Below are positions 25,916 through 35,304 of a DNA stretch of 64,000 nucleotides, in pieces. The stretch is taken from assembly GCA_035550215.1 (NCBI GenBank), contig DASZPM010000006.1, positions 62,001 through 126,000 of the forward strand, in the 5' to 3' direction. Both the position numbers and the translations under genes were made by a program. Below the pieces are notes generated by a model. The model was given only the letters and a program-made list of their open reading frames with translations, was not told the origin of the DNA and made no database searches. Source of the stretch: JABDFW01 sp035550215 (GTDB lineage: Bacteria > Bacteroidota > Bacteroidia > Chitinophagales > Chitinophagaceae). Positions within the stretch are counted from its first letter, which is position 1. Every line of letters begins with the position of its first letter.

Positions 25916-27334
25916 TTACAGGTCGAATATTTTACCCGCATTAAGAATGTTATTTGGGTCGAACACACGTTTTATATCCCGCATAAGCCGCAGGTTTGCA
26001 TCGTCAAATATTATGTCCATAAAACTTTTCTGCACAAGCCCGACCCCATGCTCACCGCTTATCGTCCCCCCAAGCTCCTTTACAATGGTAAAGAGTTCCC
26101 GCAGGATAATGTTCATCCCGGTATTCTCAAAGCTATTGCTCACCCCCTCCTTCTTTATGCGTATGTGCAGGTTACCGTCACCAGCATGTCCGTAAAAAAC
26201 CGCCTTAAAATCATATTGTTCCCCCAAAGCCTTTACGCGACGTATTAACGCTGGCAGTTCCGCTCTGGGTACTACCGTATCCTCCTCAATGGTAAATCCG
26301 TTTATTTTAACTGCTTCGGCTGTGCGGCGGCGCAGTTTCCATAATTCAGCTTTTTGCTGGGCATCATCCGCGAAAAACACCTCCCCGGCTTCATAGTTAT
26401 GTAATATTTCGGCCACGGTTTCCATTTCACTCATCAAAACGTCCATGTTATTACCGTCCACTTCCACAATAAGGTGTGCCTCAATATCATCTGTAACCGG
26501 TATAGCCACGCTATCCATCATAGCGCTCACTATTTTCAACGCATCAATTTCCACCAGTTCCAGCGCACTGGGTGTAATACCTGCCCTGAATATAGCGCTT
26601 ACCGCTTCGCTTGCTTTTTCCAGCGACTTAAAAGGGGCAAGCATCAGTAAATCATACTTAGGCAGGGGTATTAGCTTAAGTACAATTTTTGTTACAATGC
26701 CAAGCGTGCCTTCACTGCCCACCATGAGCTGTGTAAGATTATACCCCGTGGAGTTTTTAAGCACATTCGCGCCTGTCCATATTATTTCACCGGTGGGTAA
26801 TACCACTTCCAGGTTTAACACATAATCTTTTACTACGCCGTATTTTACCGCTTTCGGGCCACCACTATTTTCCGCTATGTTTCCCCCTATAAAACAAGAG
26901 CCCCGGCTACTGGGATCAGGTGGATAGAACAAGCCTTTTTCCTGTACAGCGTTTTGCAGCACCTCTGTTATTACACCGGGTTCAACTGTAACCTGCATGT
27001 TTCGCTCGTCAATAAATAAAATGCTGTTAAGCCTCTCCATACTCAGCAGCACGCCGCCCAACTGCGGCAATGCTCCACCACTAAGTCCTGTACCCGCACC
27101 ACGCGGGGTTACCGGTATACAGTACTGATGGCATATATGCATAATGGCGCTTATTTCGGCAGCGGTGCACGGTTTTATCACTACCTCGGGCAGGTATAAT
27201 AAATGCTCTGTTTCATCATGCCCGTAATGCTGCCTGCTTTCATTATCAAACAACACATGGCTGTCACCTGCTATAGCCTTAAATTTATCAATCAGTTCTT
27301 CAGTTACAATGCCAAATGCCGCCTGCCGTTCCAT
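25916..27334 (-). CDS. FAD-linked oxidase, glycolate/D-lactate dehydrogenase GlcD-like
   Basis: 472 residues from the ATG at 27334 (the frame continues further upstream but would run through the divergent AraC promoter). N-terminal PCMH-type FAD domain: PRGAGTGLSGGALPQLGGVLLSMERLN, PDPSSRGSCFIGGNIAENSGGP, GSEGTLGIVTKIVLKL. C-terminal FAD-oxidase_C domain: FYGHAGDGNLHIRI and GTISGEHGVGLVQK. It oxidises a 2-hydroxy acid such as glycolate or D-lactate; the exact substrate cannot be read. No GlcE/GlcF subunits lie beside it. The gene is divergent from the AraC regulator, which might control it. Confidence 0.88.
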   Translation of the reverse strand: MERQAAFGIVTEELIDKFKAIAGDSHVLFDNESRQHYGHDETEHLLYLPEVVIKPCTAAEISAIMHICHQYCIPVTPRGAGTGLSGGALPQLGGVLLSMERLNSILFIDERNMQVTVEPGVITEVLQNAVQEKGLFYPPDPSSRGSCFIGGNIAENSGGPKAVKYGVVKDYVLNLEVVLPTGEIIWTGANVLKNSTGYNLTQLMVGSEGTLGIVTKIVLKLIPLPKYDLLMLAPFKSLEKASEAVSAIFRAGITPSALELVEIDALKIVSAMMDSVAIPVTDDIEAHLIVEVDGNNMDVLMSEMETVAEILHNYEAGEVFFADDAQQKAELWKLRRRTAEAVKINGFTIEEDTVVPRAELPALIRRVKALGEQYDFKAVFYGHAGDGNLHIRIKKEGVSNSFENTGMNIILRELFTIVKELGGTISGEHGVGLVQKSFMDIIFDDANLRLMRDIKRVFDPNNILNAGKIFDL

Positions 27335-27374
27335 CGGTAAGTAATTTGCCGTAAAATTACAGCGTAATCTGCAA

Positions 27375-27382
27375 TACTTTTG
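27375..27382 (+). promoter_or_regulatory. -7 box TACTTTTG, 4 nt before the AraC gene start
   Basis: TACTTTTG fits TAnnTTTG and ends exactly 4 nt before the ATG. No clear -33 TTG is seen at 19-21 nt. It lies in the 52-nt gap shared with the divergent GlcD-like gene. Confidence 0.4.
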
Positions 27383-27386
27383 TTGC

Positions 27387-28280
27387 ATGGCAGCTAACAC
27401 CACAAACCACATTGCCACTTTCACCCTTGCAGATATTAGTAATGATGCAAACGCATTACTGCAGGTTAAGAATATTGATGGCGGCAGGGGCAATTTAAAA
27501 GAGCAAATGTTTTTGCCACACCGAAGAAATTATTACTTTTTCTTCCTGGTAAAAAACGGCGGCAGCAGGCATTGGGTAGATTTTATAAGCTACCAGGTGC
27601 AGCCGCATACTTTATATTTAACAACACCGCGGCAAGTACATGTAAAAGAAAAATCAGAAGCCACACAGGGCACATTACTGGCATTTACGGAAGAATTTTT
27701 AACCCTTTGCAACGATGAAACGCTTAAGCACCTGCCTGTTATTAAGAACAAATTTAACAGGCATGCATTGCCTTTAACCGCAGCAGATGAAGCATTGCTT
27801 GATAGCCTGCTGCAACAAAGCGTACAGGAGTATAACAGCAGCAACACGTACAGGCAAGCTGCCCTGCAGGCATATATAAAATTGTTCCTGGTGCAGGTAA
27901 GCAGGCTGTATGATGCCGTGTTTGCCAGCGACGCAGCGTGTGAAAGCGGTAATACTTTGTTTTTACAACTTACAAAGCTGGTTGATGAGCGTATTAATAA
28001 ATATCACCAGGCGGTTGATTACGCTGACGCGCTTAACGTTACTGTAGGCCATTTAAATGCGGTAACAAAACAACAAAGTGGCAAAACAATAACCGAATTG
28101 TTGCAGGAAAGGCTGATACTTGAAGCCAAGCGGTTATTGTTTCATTCAAAATTATCTGTAAAAGAAATTGCTTACCAGCTAAACTTTGAAGATGCGGCGT
28201 ATTTTAACCGCGTATTTAAAAAGCTGGCAGGCACAACACCACTTGAGTTTCGCAAACAAAACCACGAAAAATACCATTAA
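27387..28280 (+). CDS. AraC-family transcriptional regulator
   Basis: 297 residues. The N-terminal cupin-like sensing domain covers about 30-180 (FLPHRRNYYFFFLVKNGG, TLYLTTPRQVHVKEKSEATQGTLLAFTEEFL). The C-terminal double HTH spans about 195-295 (VDYADALNVTVGHLNAVTKQQSGKTITELLQERLILEAKRLL, then VKEIAYQLNFEDAAYFNRVFKKLAGTTPLEFR). It is followed on the same strand by an SDR gene with its own promoter, a frequent arrangement in which the regulator controls the neighbouring reductase (inference). Confidence 0.92.
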   Translation: MAANTTNHIATFTLADISNDANALLQVKNIDGGRGNLKEQMFLPHRRNYYFFFLVKNGGSRHWVDFISYQVQPHTLYLTTPRQVHVKEKSEATQGTLLAFTEEFLTLCNDETLKHLPVIKNKFNRHALPLTAADEALLDSLLQQSVQEYNSSNTYRQAALQAYIKLFLVQVSRLYDAVFASDAACESGNTLFLQLTKLVDERINKYHQAVDYADALNVTVGHLNAVTKQQSGKTITELLQERLILEAKRLLFHSKLSVKEIAYQLNFEDAAYFNRVFKKLAGTTPLEFRKQNHEKYH

Positions 28281-28296
28281 AAGCAGGCTTTGTCCA

Positions 28297-28327
28297 TTGC
28301 CATGGCTTCAGCGGCAGGGTAGCTTTG
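28297..28327 (+). promoter_or_regulatory. promoter of the SDR gene
   Basis: TTG at 28297-28299, a 20-nt spacer and TAGCTTTG at 28320-28327 match the Bacteroidota consensus. The -7 box ends 4 nt before the ATG, so the message is predicted to start at or within a few bases of the start codon. Confidence 0.7.
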
Positions 28328-28331
28328 CCGT

Positions 28332-29055
28332 ATGAAAAAAGTACTAATAACAGGCGCCAATAAAAGCATTGGCTACGAAACAGCCAGGCAACTGGCGCAG
28401 CATGGATATTTTATTTTTATTACCGCAAGAGATGTTGAACGCGGCGAAAAAGCCATACAGCAATTAAAAGCAGAAGGGCTTAACCATGTGGCTTTTGTAC
28501 AAATGGATATAACCTCCCCCGAATCTGTCAAAAGTGCTTTTGAGGCGGTATCTGCACAAACTACAAGCCTTGATGTGCTGATTAATAATGCGGGCATTAG
28601 CGGTGGCTTTCCCCAGCCGGCAACATCTTACCCTGCAGAGAATGTATTACGTGTATTTCAAACCAACTTTTTCGGGGTTATAAACGTTACACAAACCTTT
28701 TTGCCATTGTTAAAAACTGCACCTGCCCCGCGCATAGTAAATGTAACAAGCGGCATTGGTTCGCTTACTTACCAGAGCAACCCCAATTGGGAGTATTACG
28801 CATTAAAAGGTGCGGCTTACGGACCATCTAAAACAGCGTTAAATGCATACACTATTGCGCTGGCATACGATTTAAAAGATTTAAATTTTAAAGTAAACGC
28901 GGTTGACCCCGGTTACACAGCCACGGACTTTAATAATTACCGCGGCTACAAAACGGTAGCTTCCGGGGGTAGCACCCATTGTGCAATATGCCATGGTTGG
29001 TGATGATGGCCCCAACGGCGGTTATTTTGGAGAAGAAGGACAGATACCATGGTAA
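28332..29055 (+). pseudogene. SDR-family oxidoreductase with a frameshift near the 3' end
   Basis: Short-chain dehydrogenase with an intact Rossmann start (KVLITGANKSIGYETARQLA), NNAGISGG, catalytic Ser in VNVTSGIGSL, and a Y-x-x-x-K pair (YGPSKTALNAYT). The frame opened at the ATG ends at 29003 with an unrelated tail. At 28965-28969 there is a run of five G. Reading one G fewer restores a typical C-terminus (VAPIVQYAMVGDDGPNGGYF... ending GQIPW) with a stop at 29053-29055. So either a recent frameshift, a phase-variable tract or a sequencing error. Catalytic residues precede the shift; only about 30 C-terminal residues are changed. Confidence 0.82.
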
Positions 29056-29124
29056 ATAGTATTGCAGATTGACGTTCTGCCGCCGCATTTCAAAAAACAT
29101 TTAACCTATCAACCATTTTGATTA

Positions 29125-29469
29125 ATGAAACAATTCCTGGTGCTTTTCCGTGAACCGGATGGAAGAAAGGATGAACATACAGCAGAGGATATACAACAAC
29201 ACCGCGAACACTGGAATGCCTGGATGACGAAGATAATTGCCGGTAATATTTTGCTGGGCGGAGCACCGTTAACGCTTAACGGTGCAGTTATAAAAGATGG
29301 CATGGTGTTTAACGGCCCATACACAAGGAGCGATGATGAAATAGCAGGCGGTTACCTGCTGATACAGGATACAAATATTGATGCTGCCATTGAAACGATA
29401 AAAGGCTGCCCGGTGTTTGATTTTGGCGGCTTTGCAGAGATTCGGGAATGCATGCAGCAAAAAGCATAA
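29125..29469 (+). CDS. YCII-related protein
   Basis: 114 residues with the ferredoxin-like fold of the YCII/DGPF family: KQFLVLFREPDGRKDEHTAEDIQQHREHWNAWMTKII, GGAPLTLNGAVIKDG, GPYTRSDDEIAGGYLLIQDTNIDAAIETIKGCPVF. The His in HREHW corresponds to a conserved position of the family. Members are found with sigma factors or as stand-alone proteins; the function of this one is unknown. It overlaps the start of the next ATPase gene by 22 nt. Confidence 0.85.
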   Translation: MKQFLVLFREPDGRKDEHTAEDIQQHREHWNAWMTKIIAGNILLGGAPLTLNGAVIKDGMVFNGPYTRSDDEIAGGYLLIQDTNIDAAIETIKGCPVFDFGGFAEIRECMQQKA

Positions 29470-30278
29470 ATGGCTATCTTAGTATAGTGAAACACCTCTC
29501 GCAAATAAGTATACATACGCACGGCGGCATAAGTTTTCCGTTTATGCTACCGCTTTTTAAAAAGCCATTCGACATACAGTTTGATACGCCGGTTATTATA
29601 ATTGCGGGCGACAATGGTTCAGGCAAATCAACACTGCTTGAAGCCATTGCACACAAGTTGGGCTTACCTACTATAGGCAGTTACTCAACCATAACAGACA
29701 ATACATTTGCAGGAGCAAGAGCGCTGTACGAGCACATACATTTTAACTGGAAGAACAAAACACATAACGGAATGTTCTTTCGCGCAGAAGATTATGTTGG
29801 TTTTGTAAGAAGTATTGAAACGCTTAAAGGCGAATTGGGGAAAGATATTGAAGAGATGAAAGAGTATTTACGCGGGCAGGGCTTGCAATTAGCCCAGGGC
29901 GCATTACGCGGGCAAATTAATGAGTTGGAGAGCAGGTATAATGGCAAGCTTGAAGAAAAGTCGCATGGGGAAGGCTTTTTACAAATACTTACCACACGTA
30001 TACATGGTAATGGCGTTTATGTGCTGGACGAGCCTGAAGCATCCCTCTCGCCCATGAAGCAACTGGCGCTTGTATCACTGTTGATGCAATCTGCAAAAGA
30101 AACAGACGCGCAATTTATCATTGCAACACACTCGCCGGTAATTATGGGTATGCCCAACAGCACCATTTACTATCTTGGTGATAATGGCCCTGAAGTGCTT
30201 GCTTATGAAGACACGGAACATTACCATGTGTATAAATCGTTTCTTGAAAACAGGGAAAGGTTTTTAAGGTATTTGTAA
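29448..30278 (+). CDS. AAA family ATPase, COG3910-like
   Basis: 276 residues (about 263 if translation starts at the GTG at 29487). A single ABC-like ATPase domain: Walker A AGDNGSGKST with K60, LLEAIAHKLGLPT, an internal coiled segment (residues 125-160), a signature-like SHGEGFLQIL, Walker B VYVLDEPEASLSP and FIIATHSPVIM. There are no membrane or nuclease domains. The family is sometimes annotated as a predicted ATPase and resembles the head of SMC/OLD-type proteins. The role is unknown. Convergent with thrC with 15 nt between stop codons. Confidence 0.83.
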   Translation: MHAAKSINGYLSIVKHLSQISIHTHGGISFPFMLPLFKKPFDIQFDTPVIIIAGDNGSGKSTLLEAIAHKLGLPTIGSYSTITDNTFAGARALYEHIHFNWKNKTHNGMFFRAEDYVGFVRSIETLKGELGKDIEEMKEYLRGQGLQLAQGALRGQINELESRYNGKLEEKSHGEGFLQILTTRIHGNGVYVLDEPEASLSPMKQLALVSLLMQSAKETDAQFIIATHSPVIMGMPNSTIYYLGDNGPEVLAYEDTEHYHVYKSFLENRERFLRYL

Positions 30279-30293
30279 CTGCCATTGCCAGTG

Positions 30294-31679
30294 TTATTTA
30301 TGCATCAGCCAATCTTTCAGCACATCAAACTCCGCCTGCATCTTTATGCTTTGCTTTTGTTTACCCAGCAAATATTCAACACCCTGCGGGAACGGTATAA
30401 TGGTGTTCGTCGCTGCCTCTACCACACCGGGGAATTTTACAGGGTGTGCCGTTTCTAAAAATATGCCTTTATCGCCTTTATTGGCTTTCAAATATTCATC
30501 CAGCGCAAAATACCCAACAGCCCCATGCGGGTCAAGCATGTAATGATATTTTTCAAATACTGTTTTAATGGTTTGCATGGTAGTTATGTCACTTACGCTG
30601 TATGCACTTAACATTCGCCTAACGTCATTCAGCCTTTGGCCAAATAATTCCATAACCCGTACAAAATTGCTGGGGTTGCCTACATCCATTGCGTTGCTAA
30701 AAGTTGCTATGGCAGGTTTTGCATGGTATTCGCCTGACTTTAAAAATTCGGGCACTACATCATTGGCATTGCAAGCAGCAATAAAATGTTTAACAGGCAA
30801 GCCCGACATAAACGCAACTATGCCTGCGCAGATATTACCGAAATTGCCGCTTGGAACAGCAATAACCGGCGCCTCTTTATACGGCCACTGCTGAAAAGCA
30901 TAGAAATAATATAATTGTTGGGGCAGCCATCGTGCAACATTGATTGAGTTTGCCGATGTAAGAGAAAACTTACTATTTAAGTCCACGTCAGCAAACGCGC
31001 GCTTTACTATTGCCTGGCAGTCGTCAAAAGTGCCTTCAATTTCCAGCGCTGAAATATTCTGGCCCAGAGTGGTTAATTGTAATTCCTGTATAGGGCTTAC
31101 TTTCCCGGAAGGATAAAGTATCACTACATCAACCCCCTCCACTCCCAAAAATCCATTAGCTACGGCTCCGCCTGTATCGCCGGATGTTGCCACCAGCACT
31201 GTTGTCTTCCGGTCGCTGTTACGGTTAAAATACCCAAGGCAACGGCTCATAAACCGCGCGCCAACATCTTTAAATGCCAATGTAGGCCCATGAAAAAGCT
31301 CCAGAGAATAAATGTCACCGGTCACTTTAACCAGTGGAAAATCAAAATTGATTGTTTCACTGATAATATGTTCAAGTACACCAGGCGGCATTGAATTGCC
31401 TATGTAGGGCTTCATTACTGTAACACCAATTTCTTCCTTTGAATAATTGCGGATATTATCAAAAAATTCTTTTGACAGTTTGGGAATATGTTTGGGAAAA
31501 TACAACCCTTTATCCGGCGCCTGGCCAGTTATAGCGACCTCAGCAAACGTAGCTTTTGGTGCATTGTGATTGAGGCTATAATAAAAAGTGGCCGGGGTTT
31601 TTGCTGCTACAGGGTTATGGTGCGAGACGCCTTCTCTTAGAGGAGTAAATTGAATAGTATTTGTGATATCTAAATTCAT
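30294..31679 (-). CDS. thrC: threonine synthase
   Basis: 461 residues, fold-type II PLP enzyme that converts O-phosphohomoserine to threonine in the cytosol. The PLP lysine is in LFHGPTLAFKDVGARFMSR. Other conserved blocks: LVATSGDTGGAVANGF, VDVVILYPSGKVSPIQELQLTTLG, SANSINVARWLPQQLYYF, VPSGNFGNICAGIVA. The start gives a short non-conserved lead (MNLDITNTIQFTPL) before YYSLNHNAPKATFAEV; a slightly different start cannot be excluded. Last gene of the thrABC unit, 39 nt after thrB. Confidence 0.96.
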   Translation of the reverse strand: MNLDITNTIQFTPLREGVSHHNPVAAKTPATFYYSLNHNAPKATFAEVAITGQAPDKGLYFPKHIPKLSKEFFDNIRNYSKEEIGVTVMKPYIGNSMPPGVLEHIISETINFDFPLVKVTGDIYSLELFHGPTLAFKDVGARFMSRCLGYFNRNSDRKTTVLVATSGDTGGAVANGFLGVEGVDVVILYPSGKVSPIQELQLTTLGQNISALEIEGTFDDCQAIVKRAFADVDLNSKFSLTSANSINVARWLPQQLYYFYAFQQWPYKEAPVIAVPSGNFGNICAGIVAFMSGLPVKHFIAACNANDVVPEFLKSGEYHAKPAIATFSNAMDVGNPSNFVRVMELFGQRLNDVRRMLSAYSVSDITTMQTIKTVFEKYHYMLDPHGAVGYFALDEYLKANKGDKGIFLETAHPVKFPGVVEAATNTIIPFPQGVEYLLGKQKQSIKMQAEFDVLKDWLMHK

Positions 31680-31718
31680 AATAGTTAAATGTGGCTAAGC
31701 CGGTTAAAAATATTTGCT

Positions 31719-32702
31719 TTATGGCGCCTGCAACGCTGGGGTTATTTTTACCCCATCCATATTAATGGTCGTTACATGTGTCTGGTACGCTACCCCTATT
31801 TTCTCATACACCGATTTCATTACTGCCTCAATAGCGCTTGCTGTTGGCTCATCTTTGCTAAGCATGAATATAGATGGGCCCGAGCCGGAAATACCGCCGC
31901 CCAAAGCGCCAGCTTCTTTGCAGCCTCTTTTTACTTCATCAAAACCGGGGATAAGTATGCTGCGCACCGGCTCAATGATAACATCTTCCAGCGAGCGACC
32001 TATCAAGTCATAATCGCCTTTAATAAAACCGGCAACAAGCCCTGCGATATTTCCCCATTGCTTTATCGCATCCTTCAGAAGTACTTTTTGCTTTAGAATT
32101 TGACGCGCATCGGCAGTGCGTACCTCTATCTGCGGGTGCACAACCGTTACGTGCAACGGTGGCGCTTCAATGCTGATAATATCAAGCGGGTAGATGGAGC
32201 GTATTAGTGTAACGCCCCCATAAATGCAGGGCGCGATATTATCGGCATGCTTTACACCGCTGGCAACTTTTTCTCCAAACATCGCAAAGCGGACTAAGTC
32301 CTGCTTGCTGAAACGGTTACCCAGCAGGTAATTAGCCGCCACTACCGAGCCGGCGGCGCTGGCGGCGCTTGAACCTATACCGCTGCCGGGCATGATATGC
32401 TTTTTGCTGTGCAGCGTAAAACCCTTTATATCGGGCGTTTCTTCAAGCATTGCCAGGAGCGCTGCACCGCTAACATTTTTTTCGGCAATGGTGGGCAGGT
32501 TAAAGTCATCATAGTTAATGATATGTACGCCCGGCTCATCACTCAATTCGATAGTTAATTCATCGTTGGGGTTATCCAGCGCAAACCCAAGTATATCAAA
32601 CCCGCAAACAACATTAGCAACTGTTGCAGGAGAGGAAACAGAAACTTGTGGACCGACCCCTTTAGCAGGTACTTTCATAACGAGGTTATTATTTTCAGTC
32701 AT
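31719..32702 (-). CDS. thrB: homoserine kinase
   Basis: 327 residues from the ATG at 32702. GHMP kinase: PATVANVVCGFDILGFAL near the N-terminus, the ATP-binding PGSGIGSSAASAAGSVVAAN, and a C-terminal GGGISGSGPSIFML. It phosphorylates homoserine, feeding ThrC. In-frame upstream starts (ATG at 32753, TTG inside the end of thrA) would add a segment not typical of ThrB, so I use the later ATG; the true start is not certain. Second gene of the thr unit. Confidence 0.94.
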   Translation of the reverse strand: MTENNNLVMKVPAKGVGPQVSVSSPATVANVVCGFDILGFALDNPNDELTIELSDEPGVHIINYDDFNLPTIAEKNVSGAALLAMLEETPDIKGFTLHSKKHIMPGSGIGSSAASAAGSVVAANYLLGNRFSKQDLVRFAMFGEKVASGVKHADNIAPCIYGGVTLIRSIYPLDIISIEAPPLHVTVVHPQIEVRTADARQILKQKVLLKDAIKQWGNIAGLVAGFIKGDYDLIGRSLEDVIIEPVRSILIPGFDEVKRGCKEAGALGGGISGSGPSIFMLSKDEPTASAIEAVMKSVYEKIGVAYQTHVTTINMDGVKITPALQAP

Positions 32703-32769
32703 CTTATTATTTAAAAATTTTATGGATTGTATGTTGCATGCCTTTACATCCATATCCTTCAGCCAGGCC

Positions 32770-35304
32770 TTACACCCTTGCAACCCTTATTATATCCGCG
32801 AATACGCCGCTGGCGGTAACATCGGCGCCGGCTCCCGCGCCTTTTACCACCAGGGGCTGCTCCGGGTAACGCTGGGTTTGAAATAATACAATATTATCTT
32901 TACCGTACAAATGATAAAAATCGCTGCCAGGCGCAATATGCTGCAGGCCCACAGATGCTTTACCATCCCGGTAAGATGCAACAAATTTCAGCTTACACTC
33001 CTTCGCCGCTGCTTCATTGTACAATGCTTTAAAATGGCTTTCGTGTTTGGCCATCTCAGCGTAAAAATCGCTAACACTTCCTTCAAAACAACTGGCAGGC
33101 AAAAAGCTGTTATTTGTTATGTCTTCCATCTCAATTTTTTCGCCTGCTTCACGTGCTAGTATCATTATCTTACGCATTACATCGGTACCACCTAAATCAA
33201 GCCTCGGGTCGGGCTCAGTATATCCTTCGTCCTGCGCCTGTTTTACAACTTCTGCAAAAGGTTTTGTTCCGTCATAATTATTGAACACAAAATTTAAAGT
33301 GCCTGATAAAACTGCCTGTATTTTTTTTACTTTATCACCGCTTCTTCTTAAATCATTCAGCGTTCCTATTACCGGCAATCCTGCCCCTACATTTGTCTCG
33401 AATAAAAACAACGCATTGTATTCACTTGCCAATGACTTTAACTGCACATAGTTTTTGTAGGGAGATGAAGCGGCTATTTTATTGCACGCAACTACTGATA
33501 CCGCTTTTGATAACAGCCTGTCATATACGGTGGCCACTTCGTCATTGGCGGTAACGTCCACAAACACTGAATTGCGCAGGTTTTTATCAATAACCGTCTC
33601 CACGAATACATCAAGGTTATTGGGGTCCGCGTTTTGCAATTGTTCTTTCCAGGTACTTAAATCAATTTCGCTGCCATTATCCACAAATAACATTCTCTTG
33701 CTGTTGGCAATACCTGTTACCCGTACCTGCAGGTTAAGATGCTGCAGTAAGAATTGCTGCTGTTGTTTCAATTGTGCAAGCAACCTGCTGCCCACATTGC
33801 CGGTACCCACTATAAAAATATTCAGTTGTTTGTGCGTGGTTTCAAAAAAAGCCTCATGCAAAACATTCACTGCTTTTTTTACATCTGCCGCTGCAATAAC
33901 CGCGGAAATATTTCTTTCTGAAGAACCCTGTGCAATAGCCCTTACATTTATACCGTTACGGCCAAGGGCATCAAACATACGCCCGCTTATGCCGGGGTGG
34001 CTTTTCATTTTATCCCCCACAAGAGCAATAATAGAAAGGTCTTTCTCTACCTTTATCGGCTCAACTTTCCCATGGGCTATTTCCACATCAAAAGCTGCGT
34101 CAACACTTGCCATGGCCTTATCAACATCCGCGGTGTTTACAGCCACACAAATAGAATGTTCGGAGGAACTCTGCGTAATAAGGATAACGTTTATCTTTTC
34201 GTTTGCCAGGGCTTCAAACAACCTCTTTGAAAAGCCCGGTATTCCAACCATACCGCTTCCCTCAAGGCTAAGTAATGCTATACTGTTTATACTTGATATA
34301 CCCGTGATAATATCGCCACTGTTTATTTTTTTTCCCGGGGCGTGGGCCTCTGCAGGCTTGCCTATTACTGTGCCTTCTTCTTCCGGCAGGAAGGTGTTTT
34401 TTATCCATGTCGGAATGTTCATCTTCATTACCGGCTGAATGGTAGGGGGATAAATAACCTTCGCGCCAAAATGCGATAGCTCCATTGCTTCCTGGTACGA
34501 TATATGGCCAATGGTTTTTGCGTTCGGCACCCAGCGGGGGTCAGCAGTCATCATGCCTGTAACATCTGTCCATATTTCAAGGCAAGTTGCATGCACTGCA
34601 GCCGCAAATATGGCCGCAGTGTAATCAGAGCCACCCCTGCCCAGGGTGGTGATATGGCCATGGTCATCGCCGGCAATAAAACCCGGGGCAAGAAATATTC
34701 TTTTTCCCGATGATGTTATTTTATAGGCAATTAAATCATTTGTAACGCTGAAATTAACAGCTGCAAAGCCAAAGTTGCCGTTTGTTCTTATTACGCCGCG
34801 GCTGTCAATCCATTCGTGCTCTATCCCGGCGGACTGCATATATGCAGCAATAATTTTTGAGGACAAAAGCTCACCGAAACTAACGATGCGGTCTTTACTT
34901 CGTGGCGACAGCTCCTGCAAATAAAATATGCTGTTACAAATTTCTTCCATCTCGTTACAGTATTGTTTCACCATGCTCAGGCAACTGCTTTGATGTGTTA
35001 CCGGCAATAGCATACGCACTGTATCTAAATGTTTTTTCTCCAGTTGCTGTAACACTTCCCTATAGGCCTCATCCGCAGTAGCGGCAAGGCTGCCCGCCTT
35101 CAGCAGCAGGTCTGTAACACCGCCAAGGGCAGATACCACTACTATTTGCGGCACCGCGTTTCCCTTAACTATACTTATCACCTTTTGTATGTTTTCGGCA
35201 TTGGCTACGGAAGTGCCGCCGAACTTCAGCACTTTTATATTGTCTAAAAAGCTTTTTTGTATTGCCGGGCTGCCTGCATTTTGTTTCAAACTCTTATCTT
35301 CCAT
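32770..35304 (-). CDS. thrA: bifunctional aspartokinase/homoserine dehydrogenase
   Basis: 844 residues, normal for ThrA/MetL-type fusions. Aspartokinase domain about 22-310 (IKVLKFGGTSVANAENIQKV, FLAPGFIAGDDHGHITTLGRGGSDYTAA), a pair of ACT domains about 340-480 (INSIALLSLEGSGMVGIPGF, LSIIALVGDKMKSHPGISG) for allosteric control, and homoserine dehydrogenase about 490-844 (IFIVGTGNVGSRLLAQL, FETNVGAGLPVIGTLNDL, VLSGTLNFVFNNYDG). It catalyses the first and third steps from aspartate to threonine. First structural gene of the thr unit, preceded by a leader ORF with a threonine run. Confidence 0.96.
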   Translation of the reverse strand: MEDKSLKQNAGSPAIQKSFLDNIKVLKFGGTSVANAENIQKVISIVKGNAVPQIVVVSALGGVTDLLLKAGSLAATADEAYREVLQQLEKKHLDTVRMLLPVTHQSSCLSMVKQYCNEMEEICNSIFYLQELSPRSKDRIVSFGELLSSKIIAAYMQSAGIEHEWIDSRGVIRTNGNFGFAAVNFSVTNDLIAYKITSSGKRIFLAPGFIAGDDHGHITTLGRGGSDYTAAIFAAAVHATCLEIWTDVTGMMTADPRWVPNAKTIGHISYQEAMELSHFGAKVIYPPTIQPVMKMNIPTWIKNTFLPEEEGTVIGKPAEAHAPGKKINSGDIITGISSINSIALLSLEGSGMVGIPGFSKRLFEALANEKINVILITQSSSEHSICVAVNTADVDKAMASVDAAFDVEIAHGKVEPIKVEKDLSIIALVGDKMKSHPGISGRMFDALGRNGINVRAIAQGSSERNISAVIAAADVKKAVNVLHEAFFETTHKQLNIFIVGTGNVGSRLLAQLKQQQQFLLQHLNLQVRVTGIANSKRMLFVDNGSEIDLSTWKEQLQNADPNNLDVFVETVIDKNLRNSVFVDVTANDEVATVYDRLLSKAVSVVACNKIAASSPYKNYVQLKSLASEYNALFLFETNVGAGLPVIGTLNDLRRSGDKVKKIQAVLSGTLNFVFNNYDGTKPFAEVVKQAQDEGYTEPDPRLDLGGTDVMRKIMILAREAGEKIEMEDITNNSFLPASCFEGSVSDFYAEMAKHESHFKALYNEAAAKECKLKFVASYRDGKASVGLQHIAPGSDFYHLYGKDNIVLFQTQRYPEQPLVVKGAGAGADVTASGVFADIIRVARV

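Noticed and set aside
27335..27493. Upstream extension of the GlcD-like gene
   Set aside because: It would cross the divergent AraC promoter and start codon; the family begins close to the chosen ATG.
32703..32783. Longer thrB beginning at TTG inside thrA
   Set aside because: No GHMP features in the added segment; the ATG at 32702 gives a normal length.
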